Assembly: GCF_014641495.1 (NCBI RefSeq)
Contig: NZ_BMHV01000025.1
Coordinates: forward strand, 1 to 47,137
Direction of reading: 5' to 3'
Origin: Terasakiella brassicae
GTDB taxonomy: Bacteria; Pseudomonadota; Alphaproteobacteria; Rhodospirillales; Terasakiellaceae
DNA length: 47,137 nucleotides
In this document: positions 9,766 to 18,181 of the stretch, in pieces
Position numbering within the stretch: position 1 is the stretch's first letter
Layout: every line of letters begins with the position of its first letter
The notes under the pieces: model-generated
Database searches by the model: none
Told to the model about the DNA's origin: nothing
Seen by the model: the letters and a program-made list of their open reading frames with translations, nothing else
Made by a program: the position numbers and the translations under genes

Positions 9766-10656
9766 ATGAGAGAGATGCCGCAAATCGCCTATGACAAGAT
9801 AGGCAAATACATCGTGAAACGCATAATTCGGTCAACGGGAAGTTCTGACCTGTACGAATGTTTTGACCCTGATTTACAGACTCGGGTGGCGGTCAAAGTT
9901 TTTGATGTTAAAAAACGTCTGTTGAAGAAACTGCCCTATTCGATTGCCAGTTGGCATCGGCGTTTTTTACGTGAGGCTCGCGTTCTGGCGCAAATAGATC
10001 ATCCTCATGTAATTGCGGTGCGTGACCTTTCATATGTGGGGGATAAGCCCTTTTACGTCATGCCCTATATCGCGACGAATTTGTTATATGAGATGGGACG
10101 GGACGGCCCGGCACAGGGCTATGCACCCGAAATTCAAGATGCGCCGGAAGCACGCATGCTGGATATTTTACGGGCGTGTGATATTTTGTTTCAGGTTGGT
10201 AGTGCGTTGTCGGCGTTTCATGGGCGGGGTCTTGTTCATCGTGATATTAAACCGGCAAATGTTTTATTAACCCAGTTAAATGTCGGGTTGGTGAAGCTAT
10301 GTGATACCGGCATGGTTAAATTCCCGGATAGCGAGGAATCGCAGGCGGGATATTGGATTGGCACCGAAGATTTCATCGCACCGGAACAAAAACGTGATTC
10401 AAAAAGCGTGGATACGCGGGCCGATATTTTTGCATTGGGTGTTTTGGGGTATCGGATGCTGACGGGGGAACTGCCGCGTGGGGCCTTTGACACCCCAAAA
10501 GAAATGCGCACGGATGTCCCGGAAGATTTAAGCCAGCTTGTGATGCGCGCTTTATCGCCTAAATTGGAAAGAAGACCCGCAAATGCTTTGGCGTTTTTGC
10601 AAGAGGTCGCACCGATCCGGGCAAATATACGTATGAAAGGAACGAAAATTGGCTGA
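9766..10656 (+). CDS. Hanks-type Ser/Thr protein kinase, soluble
   Basis: A 296-residue protein with one kinase domain and no visible membrane segment. Visible motifs are VAVK with Lys44, the helix-C stretch FLREARVLAQIDHPHV, the catalytic loop H158-R159-D160-I-K with N165, and IAPEQ (APE motif). The metal-binding DFG is DTG (D180-T181-G182), which retains the Asp. The glycine loop is poor (RSTGSSDLYE). Most catalytic residues are present, so activity is plausible. The gene overlaps the TTG start of malonyl-CoA decarboxylase by 8 nt, which suggests translational coupling and a role in that pathway (inference). There is no clear ribosome site before the first ATG; a second in-frame ATG lies at 9775. 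The substrate is unknown. Confidence 0.88.
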   Translation: MREMPQIAYDKIGKYIVKRIIRSTGSSDLYECFDPDLQTRVAVKVFDVKKRLLKKLPYSIASWHRRFLREARVLAQIDHPHVIAVRDLSYVGDKPFYVMPYIATNLLYEMGRDGPAQGYAPEIQDAPEARMLDILRACDILFQVGSALSAFHGRGLVHRDIKPANVLLTQLNVGLVKLCDTGMVKFPDSEESQAGYWIGTEDFIAPEQKRDSKSVDTRADIFALGVLGYRMLTGELPRGAFDTPKEMRTDVPEDLSQLVMRALSPKLERRPANALAFLQEVAPIRANIRMKGTKIG

Positions 10657-12052
10657 TTTGCTGGAAAAAATCAAAAGCTGGAGCTTCAATTGGCGAACCA
10701 TTGCGCAGGCTGGCGGGAGTGAAGACGCATTAAACCTATCCCCGGATTTACCTGTGCATCAATGTCAACAGGTGCGCAAACAATTGAATGCCTGTTTGCA
10801 GTCTCAGGGTGGAGAGGTCTCGGCGCGTCAACGGGCAGCAACTTTGGGACAGGCTTATCTGGAATTGAATACAGAGGGGCGAAAACGGTTTTTAAAAATT
10901 CTGGCGGAAGATTTTGGAACGGATCGCCAAGCGGTTGATCAATCGATTTCTAATTTCCAAAATGCCACGGATGAAGAAGCCAAACGGGGTTTTGAAATCG
11001 AATTACGCCGCAATTTGGAACCTGCACGCATGACGTTGCTCCGTCAGTTTAATGCTTTGCCGCAAGGGGTTAAGTTCTTGGTTGATTTGCGGGCCGAGTT
11101 GATGCAAATGGCCCGTGAAGAGAGCAGTTTGAAAATCGTGGAACGCGATTTGAAAGATGTTCTGATTTCGTGGTTCGACGTGGGGTTTCTGGAATTACGG
11201 CGTCTGACATGGGATAGCCCCGCCAGTGTTCTGGAAAAAATTGCGGAATATGAGGCCGTTCATTCCATCCAAAGCTGGTCGGATTTGAAAAACCGTCTGG
11301 CGCGTGATCGTCGTCTCTTTGCCTTTTTCCACCCCCGTATGCCGGATGAACCGCTGATTTTTGTCGAGGTTGCTCTGGTAAACGGTATGGCGGACAATGT
11401 GCAGGATTTGTTGGACGAAAATGCGCCCCTTTTGGACCCGGATGCCGCTGATACCGCTATTTTCTATTCTATTTCCAACGCACAGGCCGGATTGGCAGGC
11501 ATCAGTTTTGGCAATTTCCTGATCAAGAAAGTTGTGGCAAGCCTGAAAAAGGATCTGCCGAACCTGAAGACATTTGCCACGCTTTCACCTATTCCCGGTT
11601 TTCGAAAGTGGCTGGATGAAACACTGGCGGAAGGCGATAGTGCGCTTTTACAAACAAGTGAACGCGAAGCCCTTAAACTTGCCAGCGGACAAAAAGGGGC
11701 CAAGGGGGGCTTGAAGGCCTTGCTGGATGATGGACGGTGGGTTAATAAACCGGAGGCATGTGAGGCATTAAAAGCACCGTTGATGCGCTTGGCGGCACGT
11801 TATTTGACGGAAGCAAAGCGCAAGGGCGCGCGCCCGCTGGATCCGGTTGCACATTTCCACCTTAGCAACGGGGCACGTATGGAACGTCTCAATTGGTTAG
11901 GGGATGTGTCGCAAAAAGGTATGAAACAATCTGCGGGCATGATGATTAACTATCTTTATAAACTGAGCGATATAGAAAAAAACCACGAAGCATATCGCGG
12001 TGATGGGCAAATCATCGTTTCTTCGCAAATCAAATCACTGAAAAAAGGATAA
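10649..12052 (+). CDS. Malonyl-CoA decarboxylase
   Basis: A 467-residue protein that would convert malonyl-CoA to acetyl-CoA and CO2. Family signatures are MTLLRQFNALPQGVKFLVDLRAE near residues 130-152, SPIPGFRKWL, and the C-terminal stretch from DPVAHFHLSNGARMERLNW to SAGMMINYLYKL, which holds the catalytic His/Ser region known for the family. Length fits bacterial members. The start is TTG at 10649, with AAAGGA 8 nt upstream, overlapping the kinase stop. The ICL/PEP mutase-like gene follows 5 nt after the stop. The operon would feed malonate or malonyl-CoA carbon into acetyl-CoA. No malonyl-CoA synthetase or malonate transporter gene lies in the window. Confidence 0.93.
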   Translation: MADLLEKIKSWSFNWRTIAQAGGSEDALNLSPDLPVHQCQQVRKQLNACLQSQGGEVSARQRAATLGQAYLELNTEGRKRFLKILAEDFGTDRQAVDQSISNFQNATDEEAKRGFEIELRRNLEPARMTLLRQFNALPQGVKFLVDLRAELMQMAREESSLKIVERDLKDVLISWFDVGFLELRRLTWDSPASVLEKIAEYEAVHSIQSWSDLKNRLARDRRLFAFFHPRMPDEPLIFVEVALVNGMADNVQDLLDENAPLLDPDAADTAIFYSISNAQAGLAGISFGNFLIKKVVASLKKDLPNLKTFATLSPIPGFRKWLDETLAEGDSALLQTSEREALKLASGQKGAKGGLKALLDDGRWVNKPEACEALKAPLMRLAARYLTEAKRKGARPLDPVAHFHLSNGARMERLNWLGDVSQKGMKQSAGMMINYLYKLSDIEKNHEAYRGDGQIIVSSQIKSLKKG

Positions 12053-12057
12053 ACAAC

Positions 12058-12912
12058 GTGTCGACGGCTTCAAACCTGCGCGCTTTATTGGCGGGAGATG
12101 ACTTTTTAATGATGCCGTGTTGCTTTGACGGCTTAAGCGCAACGTTGATCGAACGGGCAGGGTACCCCTTAACATTTATGAGCGGCTTCAGTGTTTCTGC
12201 GGCCCGTCTGGGGATGCCGGATACGGGCTTGATCTCTTATGGGGAGATGGTCGATCAGGGGCGTTCCATCTGTCAGGCAACGGCGTTGCCGGTTATTGGG
12301 GATGGCGATACAGGCTATGGCAATGCGTTAAATGTCAAACGAACTGTCCAAGGATATGCCCAAGCCGGGTTTGCCGGGATTATGATTGAAGATCAGTTGT
12401 CCCCCAAACGATGTGGGCATACCAAGGGGAAACAAACCGTTGGTTTTGACGAAGCCTGCATGCGTATTCAGGCTGCTGTTGATGCCAGAAACGAAGGGGC
12501 TGATATTTTGATTATGGCGCGCACCGATGCCCGTCAAACCGAAGGGCTGGACGAAGCAATTCGTCGTATGAAGGCTTTTGAAAAGATCGGGGCCGATATC
12601 CTGTTTCTGGAAGCTCCGCAGTCTGTTGACGAAATGACGTTTTTTTGCCAAGAGGTCAAAGGGGCAAAAATGGCCAATATGGTGGAGCAAGGCAAGACAC
12701 CGGTATTGCCGCCGATGCAGTTGGCTGAAATGGGCTATAAAATCGCTGCTTATCCTTTGACGCTGATTTTATCGGCGGTTCAGGCAATGGAAACCGCGTT
12801 GGAAGAACTGAAAGGCGGGTATCACCCGAAGTCACTGGCAAGCTTTGAACACCTTCAAGAGGTTATAGGCTTTCCAGACTATTATCAGAATGAAGAACGA
12901 TATAAGATATGA
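12058..12912 (+). CDS. Isocitrate lyase/PEP mutase superfamily enzyme
   Basis: A 284-residue TIM-barrel enzyme. Visible motifs are the PCCFDGLSATLIERAGY N-terminus, the metal-site loop GDGDTGYGN, IEDQ, and the K117-R118-C119-G120-H121 motif in which the Cys is catalytic in the lyase branch. Members cleave or decarboxylate 2-oxo or hydroxy acids (2-methylisocitrate lyase, oxaloacetate decarboxylase and others); the exact substrate cannot be read from the sequence. The start is GTG at 12058 with AAAAAAGGA just upstream. It is third in the kinase/decarboxylase operon, so a role beside malonyl-CoA or C3-C4 acid metabolism is inferred. Confidence 0.85.
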   Translation: MSTASNLRALLAGDDFLMMPCCFDGLSATLIERAGYPLTFMSGFSVSAARLGMPDTGLISYGEMVDQGRSICQATALPVIGDGDTGYGNALNVKRTVQGYAQAGFAGIMIEDQLSPKRCGHTKGKQTVGFDEACMRIQAAVDARNEGADILIMARTDARQTEGLDEAIRRMKAFEKIGADILFLEAPQSVDEMTFFCQEVKGAKMANMVEQGKTPVLPPMQLAEMGYKIAAYPLTLILSAVQAMETALEELKGGYHPKSLASFEHLQEVIGFPDYYQNEERYKI

Positions 12913-12914
12913 TT

Positions 12915-12948
12915 GAAAAAAGGCACCCATCCAAGGGAGCCTTTTTTC
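12915..12948. terminator. Bidirectional terminator between convergent genes
   Basis: The stem GAAAAAAGGC with GCCTTTTTTC has extra CCC/GGG pairing inside. It gives a U-tract on either strand and lies between the stop of the ICL-like gene (12912) and that of the chemoreceptor gene (12963). Confidence 0.85.
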
Positions 12949-12962
12949 AAAAGAGTGATCAA

Positions 12963-14660
12963 TTAGGCACCTTTTTGTCTCAGGTCATTGACGAGGTCAG
13001 TCATGGCGCGATCAAGTGCATCGGAGCTTGCGAGCAATTCATCACTTGCACTTTTGACTTCATCGGCGGACAGCATCGTTTGATTTGCATCTTCGGCAAC
13101 CGCTGCAATATGGCTGGAAATTTCTTGCGTGCCGCGTGAGGCTTCCTGAACACTTCGACTGATTTCCTGAATGGCGGCGTGTTGTTCTTCAACGGCAGCA
13201 GCAATGGCGGTTGAGGCTTCGCGCATGTTGGAAATCGTGTTGGTGATCCCTTCAATTGCGCCAACCGCATCACTGGTTTGGTGCTGAATAGCTGAAATGT
13301 GTTGTGAGACTTCATCTGTTGCCCGTGCGGTCTGATTTGCCAGATTTTTAACTTCTGAGGCGACGACAGCAAAGCCTTTTCCGGCTTCGCCTGCGCGGGC
13401 GGCTTCGATGGTGGCGTTCAATGCCAGCAGGTTGGTTTGTTCCGCGATATCTTGAATGATACTGACGACTTCACCAATTTTTCCGGCGGCCCCGCTCAAC
13501 CCCTGAATAACGATGTTGGTTTGTTGGGCTTCCTGGGCTGCGGCTTCAGCGGTTTGATTTGTATGTTCAACCTGTCTGCCGATCTCGTGACTGGAGGAAT
13601 TCAACTCTTCAGTTGCGGCTGCAACGGTTTGAACATTGGTAGAGGTTTGCTCAGAAATACTGGCAACCGAGGAACTTTGCTGGTTTGTTGCTTCTGCGTT
13701 GTTATGCATGGTATCGGCCGATTGGCCAAGCCGGGCGACAACACCGCCCATTTTTTCCATAACGCTATGTATTTGGTTATGGATATTGTCCGCCATTGTG
13801 ATCAGGCTTTGTTTTTGCTCTTGTTCTGCTAAAATCCTGTTTTCTTCCTGACTGGTACGCAGTTGGTTGGCTTCAATACTGTTTTGTTTGAAAACTTCAA
13901 CCGCACGCGCCATTTCGCCAATTTCGTCGCCACGATGCTGACCGGAAACCTCAATATCCAGCTTCCCTTCAGCCAAGTGAGACATCTGATTGGAAATTCG
14001 GCTCAGGCCAGTGCTGAGGTTTTTTGCGACCAGAAATGAGATTGCGCCAGCAACGAGCAAAGCCACGATCACCATAATGGCAAAAATCTTAAATTGTGCC
14101 CAGAAGGCCGCATCGACATCATCGGTATAAAGACCGCTGCCAATAATCCAGCCCCAGTCTTTTATAAGCGAGACAAAGGAGATTTTATGGACCGCGTCTT
14201 CAAATCCGGGCTTTGGCCAGAAATAATCGACAAAACCGGAACCGCTTTCATTTTGTACCGCCTGAATAAATTCAGTGAACAGATATTTCCCGTTTTTATC
14301 TTGCAACTTATCAAGCTTTTGACCATCCAGTGCGGGCTTGATCGGATGCATGATCATGATGTTGTTGGTATCGTTGATCCAAAGATATTCCGACCCGCCG
14401 TAACGAATGGATTTAATGACCTCTCGTGCGCGCTTTTGTGCGTCTTCGGTACTAAGTTCACCGGATTTGACTCTGGCAACATAGCCTTCGACAATGCTAT
14501 GTGCTTCTTCAACAACGCTACGAACTTTGTCCTGACGGTCTGTTAGCAAAGTTTGCTTCATGTTTTGAGCCGCAATACCGGCGACCGCGACCAGTGCGAT
14601 TGTAAAAATAATAGCCGGAAGCCATATTTTCGAGCTGATTTTTAATTTATCTAAGAACAT
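12963..14660 (-). CDS. Methyl-accepting chemotaxis protein, sCache-HAMP-MA
   Basis: A 565-residue receptor. TM1 is at about residues 12-32, followed by a single-Cache periplasmic domain at about 35-190 ([23 protein letters not shown], then [15 protein letters not shown]). TM2 is at about 193-215, then HAMP ([14 protein letters not shown]...DEIGEMA), then the signalling hairpin with the conserved tip [19 protein letters not shown]. There is no C-terminal CheR-docking pentapeptide. sCache domains of this kind often bind small carboxylates, but the ligand here is unknown. ATG start with GAGGG about 8 nt upstream. A long AT-rich leader holds an FNR-type palindrome at 14908-14925, so oxygen-linked expression is possible. 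Confidence 0.93.
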   Translation of the reverse strand: MFLDKLKISSKIWLPAIIFTIALVAVAGIAAQNMKQTLLTDRQDKVRSVVEEAHSIVEGYVARVKSGELSTEDAQKRAREVIKSIRYGGSEYLWINDTNNIMIMHPIKPALDGQKLDKLQDKNGKYLFTEFIQAVQNESGSGFVDYFWPKPGFEDAVHKISFVSLIKDWGWIIGSGLYTDDVDAAFWAQFKIFAIMVIVALLVAGAISFLVAKNLSTGLSRISNQMSHLAEGKLDIEVSGQHRGDEIGEMARAVEVFKQNSIEANQLRTSQEENRILAEQEQKQSLITMADNIHNQIHSVMEKMGGVVARLGQSADTMHNNAEATNQQSSSVASISEQTSTNVQTVAAATEELNSSSHEIGRQVEHTNQTAEAAAQEAQQTNIVIQGLSGAAGKIGEVVSIIQDIAEQTNLLALNATIEAARAGEAGKGFAVVASEVKNLANQTARATDEVSQHISAIQHQTSDAVGAIEGITNTISNMREASTAIAAAVEEQHAAIQEISRSVQEASRGTQEISSHIAAVAEDANQTMLSADEVKSASDELLASSDALDRAMTDLVNDLRQKGA

Positions 14661-14907
14661 GATTTTTGCCCTCTTTTTAGTTAGCTCTTAGGGAAAGCAA
14701 GGAGCTGGCATTTTATTTTCTCGGCATGCCTAATCTTATAAATGTTTCCCGGTCGAGGTTATAGATTCAGATATATGGTATATCTTTTTATATCGAAATG
14801 GTACGGACAATATCAGGTTTGCTATTTTGAAATATGATAATAATCCTGTTTAAATAAGCCGCATGAAAATCAATTTGTAATTGAATGCCATATTGCAACG
14901 GTCGAGT

Positions 14908-14925
14908 GATTGATATAAATCAATC
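14908..14925. promoter_or_regulatory. FNR/FixK-type binding site
   Basis: GATTGAT-ATAA-ATCAATC is a perfect 7-bp inverted repeat containing the TTGAT-N4-ATCAA consensus of the FNR/FixK/ANR family. Centred near 14916.5, it would put a class-II start near 14875 on the minus strand, with CATTCA at 14882-14887 as a possible -10. That would leave a leader of about 210 nt before the chemoreceptor gene (inference). Confidence 0.6.
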
Positions 14926-14967
14926 TGTATAGGGCAGACAAAGTTCTTAATCTTACATAAAAATATC

Positions 14968-14974
14968 TAAAGTA
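14968..14974. repeat. IS target-site duplication, left copy
   Basis: TAAAGTA directly abuts the left inverted repeat and is identical to the copy at 15970-15976. Confidence 0.85.
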
Positions 14975-15969
14975 ACGTCAATTCGGGATAAGGAATGTTG
15001 TCGGCAAGCCTTTCAGTGAACATGCAGGTTTCCTCGGTTTCAAAACATATGCAGCCAATCCTGCAAGCAGATTGATGAAGAAATGATCTGTTTTCCTGTG
15101 TCTTGAATGTTCAATCTGGCAAATTTCTTTCAGTTGTCCGATAACAGCTTCGACAATTGCCCGCTTGGACAGGAACCATTTCTGGAAAGAAGTATGATTG
15201 GCTGGTTTCATTTTCTTTCGGTGTTTTGTAATGAACTCAACCCCTTGTTCTGACAAATCTTGCGTCAACTTTTTGGAGATGTAGCCTTTGTCACCTGCGG
15301 CTAAGCCTTTCAGGCTCTTGAATAATCCAGGAACAGGCTTGCGATCATCGACATTGCCCGGCGTCAGGTGAAATGACATCAACTCACCGCGATTGTTGAT
15401 AACCAGATGAAGTTTGAAGCCGTAGAACCAGCCCATGGAAGACTTTCCCCGTTGGGCCAGATCGACAAATGTTTTGTGACTGTTGATGCGTTGATTGCGG
15501 CACACGCTCAAAGTCGTGCTATCAACAAAATACAGTCCTGTTGGTAAGGCTGTTTTCGATTTGAGAAACGCACAAAAAGCAGGAAATACACGCCCCTGAA
15601 TTTCCACAAAACGATTATATGAGAGAAGGTTAGGGAAATAACTGGATAATTGCCGATGAACGCAATGAAGATAAAAATTCTTGAAATCACGATAATGACT
15701 GAGATGAAACAAGATCAGAATAGTCATGATCTCACTGGCATTCATGCGGCTGGCTCGTAGACGTTTGCTTCCTTCTTCTTTAGGAAGGAGACCGCGTTCA
15801 AAAGCAGGAAAGAAACGCTTGCAGAAATCGTCGATCTCACAGAAAATCTCTTCGATGGGAACCATGGATACCTCCATTGTAGGCCGTTTTGTAGCTATAA
15901 ATAGCCTACTCCCATCACCTTATACTTGTGAATCAATAACTTAATAAATCCCTTATCCCGAATCCGCGT
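14975..15969 (-). mobile_element. Complete IS982-family insertion sequence
   Basis: A 995-bp element bounded by terminal inverted repeats of about 22 bp, 14975-14996 and 15948-15969. Both begin ACG and share the core ATTCGGGATAAGG, with four mismatches overall. It is flanked by the 7-bp direct repeat TAAAGTA. One intact transposase gene fills the element, and its stop codon and last codons lie within the left repeat. Size, ends and transposase fit IS982 family elements. Intact ends, ORF and target duplication point to a recent, possibly still active insertion. Confidence 0.92.
14978..15865 (-). CDS. IS982-family transposase
   Basis: 295 residues from the ATG at 15865, which is preceded by GGAGG at 5-nt spacing; an upstream ATG at 15877 contains that ribosome site. 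The DDE set is visible as FVDSTTL (Asp), AAGDKGYIS (Asp) and AIVEAVIGQLK (Glu). The C-terminal segment QIEHSRHR...FFINLLAGLAAY is typical of IS982 transposases. No frameshift or truncation is seen, so transposition competence is plausible. Confidence 0.93.
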   Translation of the reverse strand: MVPIEEIFCEIDDFCKRFFPAFERGLLPKEEGSKRLRASRMNASEIMTILILFHLSHYRDFKNFYLHCVHRQLSSYFPNLLSYNRFVEIQGRVFPAFCAFLKSKTALPTGLYFVDSTTLSVCRNQRINSHKTFVDLAQRGKSSMGWFYGFKLHLVINNRGELMSFHLTPGNVDDRKPVPGLFKSLKGLAAGDKGYISKKLTQDLSEQGVEFITKHRKKMKPANHTSFQKWFLSKRAIVEAVIGQLKEICQIEHSRHRKTDHFFINLLAGLAAYVLKPRKPACSLKGLPTTFLIPN

Positions 15970-15976
15970 TAAAGTA
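15970..15976. repeat. IS target-site duplication, right copy
   Basis: TAAAGTA directly abuts the right inverted repeat. The duplicated bases are part of a hairpin that would have followed the EF-G-like gene before insertion (arms now at 14966-14972 and 15982-15988). Confidence 0.85.
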
Positions 15977-15991
15977 GTTTTCTTTAGACCT

Positions 15992-18007
15992 TTAAATCTG
16001 ATTATTGTTGTTAACGACTTGGTCTGCTTGTTTACCACTGAGTTCCTGAAGGTGATCGAATTGGTCAATATAGGATCCAATCCCTAAAGTTTGTGACCTT
16101 AACTCTAAAATCATGTCTTGCAGTTCGGCTTCCGGGATGAAGGCGTTGACCTCGTCCCAGGCTTTCCAGCCTTTTTTTGCATCGAATCCAAGGATTTGTC
16201 CTCGTCGCCCGGAAATAATGCGTTGCACTTTTGAGGTATAGATACTGGGAACCTGAATGGTCACATTGTGAATAGGTTCCAGCAAGACGGGGGAACAATC
16301 GGGCATGGCTTCTCGCATTGCGGTTTGCGCCGCTTTTTTGAAAGCCATTTCGGAACTGTCTACGGCATGAAAACCACCATCAATTAACACAACGCTGATA
16401 TCGACAACCGGAAAACCCAATGGACCTTTTTGCATATATTCCATGACACCGTTTTCCACAGCGGGAATATATTGTTTAGGGACCGCACCGCCCGTGATGG
16501 TATCGTTAAATGAGAAACCGCTACCACGCGGTAGGGGACTGATTTCAATATGAACATCGCCATATTCACCGTGACCGCCACTTTGTTTGCGGTGTCTTGC
16601 GTGTTTGGTTGCGCTTTTGCGAATGCTTTCTTTATAGGCGACTTTTGGGGGATGGGCGTCAACGTCCATTGAAAAACGATCCGCCAGACGTTCCAGTGCA
16701 ATTTTGATATGCATATCGCCCTGTCCGCGTAAAAGAAGTTCTCCGCTGGTCTGATTTTGCTCGACAATCAAAGACGGGTCTTCGTCGTTTAATTTGGCGA
16801 GGGCTGCGGAAAGTTTGACTTCATCGGCCCGCTTGAGCGCCTGCACAGCCTTGGCATACATCGGTGGAAGGGGATCCGGCCAATAGGGGGGCTTTGTTTC
16901 CCCGTCTTCGGATAAGATTTGTCCGGCTGTTGTGTTTTCCAATCGTCCCAAGGCAACAACCTGTCCGGTGCGGGCTGTATTTATTTTATGTCCTTCACTG
17001 CCCAACATATGTTGAATACCGGATACACGTTCGCCGTTTAAGGTCATGCCGTCTTTGAGGTGGCCGGACCAGACACGTGCAAAGGAAAGTTTACCGGCAT
17101 GGGCAGCATGAATGGTTTTAAAAACCTGTGCGCTGTTGCCGACCGTGTCTATACCGTGTTGCTCTGCCGTTTGCATGACTTCGGGGGCATCATGGCGCAA
17201 CGCTTTGAGAAGACGTGTGATGCCGCCACGATGTTCGGCTGAACCAAAAAAAACAGGTACAATGACATCTTCTGCAAGGTCTTTATGAATGTTTTCGTAA
17301 ATCTCGGATTTTGGTGGCTGAACTTCTTCCAATATTTCTTCCAGCAGCTTGTCGTCAAAATCCGCGAGTGATTCCAGAAGTTCTGTGCGGGCTTCCTGTT
17401 CGCGATCTTGAATGGCTTGCGGCATTTTGATCAATTCAGAGCGTTCCCCGTCATGCCATTTATAGGCTTTTTCCGACACCAGATCGACGTAACCAGTAAT
17501 CTCGCCATTTTCGCGGATGGGCACTTCACGCAGCAAGAGCGGGTGTTCGCTAATGTCTTGCAGGGCGTTCATCAATTCACGCACGCTGGCTTCCGGTTGA
17601 TCCATTTTATTGATGAAAACCATATGGGGAATGTTGTGCTCATCCAGAAATTTGAGAACCGGGGCGATTGTAATGGCTTTTTCCGGTGAAGGATCACATA
17701 CGACAACAGCGACATCACAAACCATTAAGGCCTGATAGGTGTCCTGCATAAATTCGACCGAACCGGGACAATCTATAAAGGTCCATTCTTCTTCAAGGTA
17801 TGATGTTGTGGCAATATTGAGTTGAGTCGTCATGGTATGGGCGCGGGCCTCGGCTGACGAGTCGCCGACCGTATTTCCCTGATTGACATTGCCTTTTCGA
17901 TTGATTGCGCCTGTTGTAAAGAGAATTTCTTCCAACAGGCTTGTCTTCCCGCTTAGATAGGCGCCAACGATAGCGCAGCAGCGCGGTTGTGATGGTTGTT
18001 TGGACAC
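15992..18007 (-). CDS. EF-G-like translational GTPase (second EF-G-type paralogue)
   Basis: 671 residues with the five-domain layout of EF-G. G1 is G15-AYLSGKT-S23 and G4 is NKMD. G3 is DCPGS (79-83) where EF-G has DxPGH, so the His needed for ribosome-stimulated GTP hydrolysis is Ser83. Switch I also departs from EF-G (AHTMTTQLNIAT). C-terminal domains IV and V are present (GSGFSFNDTITGGAVP, VPSIYTSKVQRIISGRRG). EF-G-like paralogues of this type are common in alphaproteobacteria; a role distinct from normal translocation is likely but not established. The start is GTG at 18007, with GGGAGGG about 8 nt upstream. The IS is inserted just past the stop. Confidence 0.88.
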   Translation of the reverse strand: MSKQPSQPRCCAIVGAYLSGKTSLLEEILFTTGAINRKGNVNQGNTVGDSSAEARAHTMTTQLNIATTSYLEEEWTFIDCPGSVEFMQDTYQALMVCDVAVVVCDPSPEKAITIAPVLKFLDEHNIPHMVFINKMDQPEASVRELMNALQDISEHPLLLREVPIRENGEITGYVDLVSEKAYKWHDGERSELIKMPQAIQDREQEARTELLESLADFDDKLLEEILEEVQPPKSEIYENIHKDLAEDVIVPVFFGSAEHRGGITRLLKALRHDAPEVMQTAEQHGIDTVGNSAQVFKTIHAAHAGKLSFARVWSGHLKDGMTLNGERVSGIQHMLGSEGHKINTARTGQVVALGRLENTTAGQILSEDGETKPPYWPDPLPPMYAKAVQALKRADEVKLSAALAKLNDEDPSLIVEQNQTSGELLLRGQGDMHIKIALERLADRFSMDVDAHPPKVAYKESIRKSATKHARHRKQSGGHGEYGDVHIEISPLPRGSGFSFNDTITGGAVPKQYIPAVENGVMEYMQKGPLGFPVVDISVVLIDGGFHAVDSSEMAFKKAAQTAMREAMPDCSPVLLEPIHNVTIQVPSIYTSKVQRIISGRRGQILGFDAKKGWKAWDEVNAFIPEAELQDMILELRSQTLGIGSYIDQFDHLQELSGKQADQVVNNNNQI

Positions 18008-18181
18008 GATTTCGACCCTCCCGATCTATGTCAGGGACGCGTCCGTACAAATCAAGTGGGCACAGGCGCGTGCCTCTCTAGGATTCTACTTATCTTATAG
18101 GAGAGGCTAACGCGAATTGTGTGTGATGGAAAGGACATTGATCAAATTGGAGGCGGCAAAAAGCGCAAAGCCGCATAAAAA
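18008..18181 (-). promoter_or_regulatory. Probable promoter/leader of the EF-G-like gene
   Basis: This 174-bp gap holds an imperfect hairpin at about 18071-18106 (arms GCCTCTC and GAGAGGC). On the minus strand it also holds a TATAAGAT-like -10 inside that hairpin, and a short GCGGC/GCCGC stem near 18153-18175. The promoter assignment is weak. Confidence 0.3.

Larger units (their letters stand above)
14661..14974. other. AT-rich upstream region of the chemoreceptor gene
   Basis: About 314 bp without a credible ORF, clearly richer in A/T than the flanks. It holds the FNR-type site, a CAATT-TGT-AATTG inverted repeat at 14871-14883 and, at its right edge, one copy of the IS target duplication (TAAAGTA, 14968-14974). 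Confidence 0.6.
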
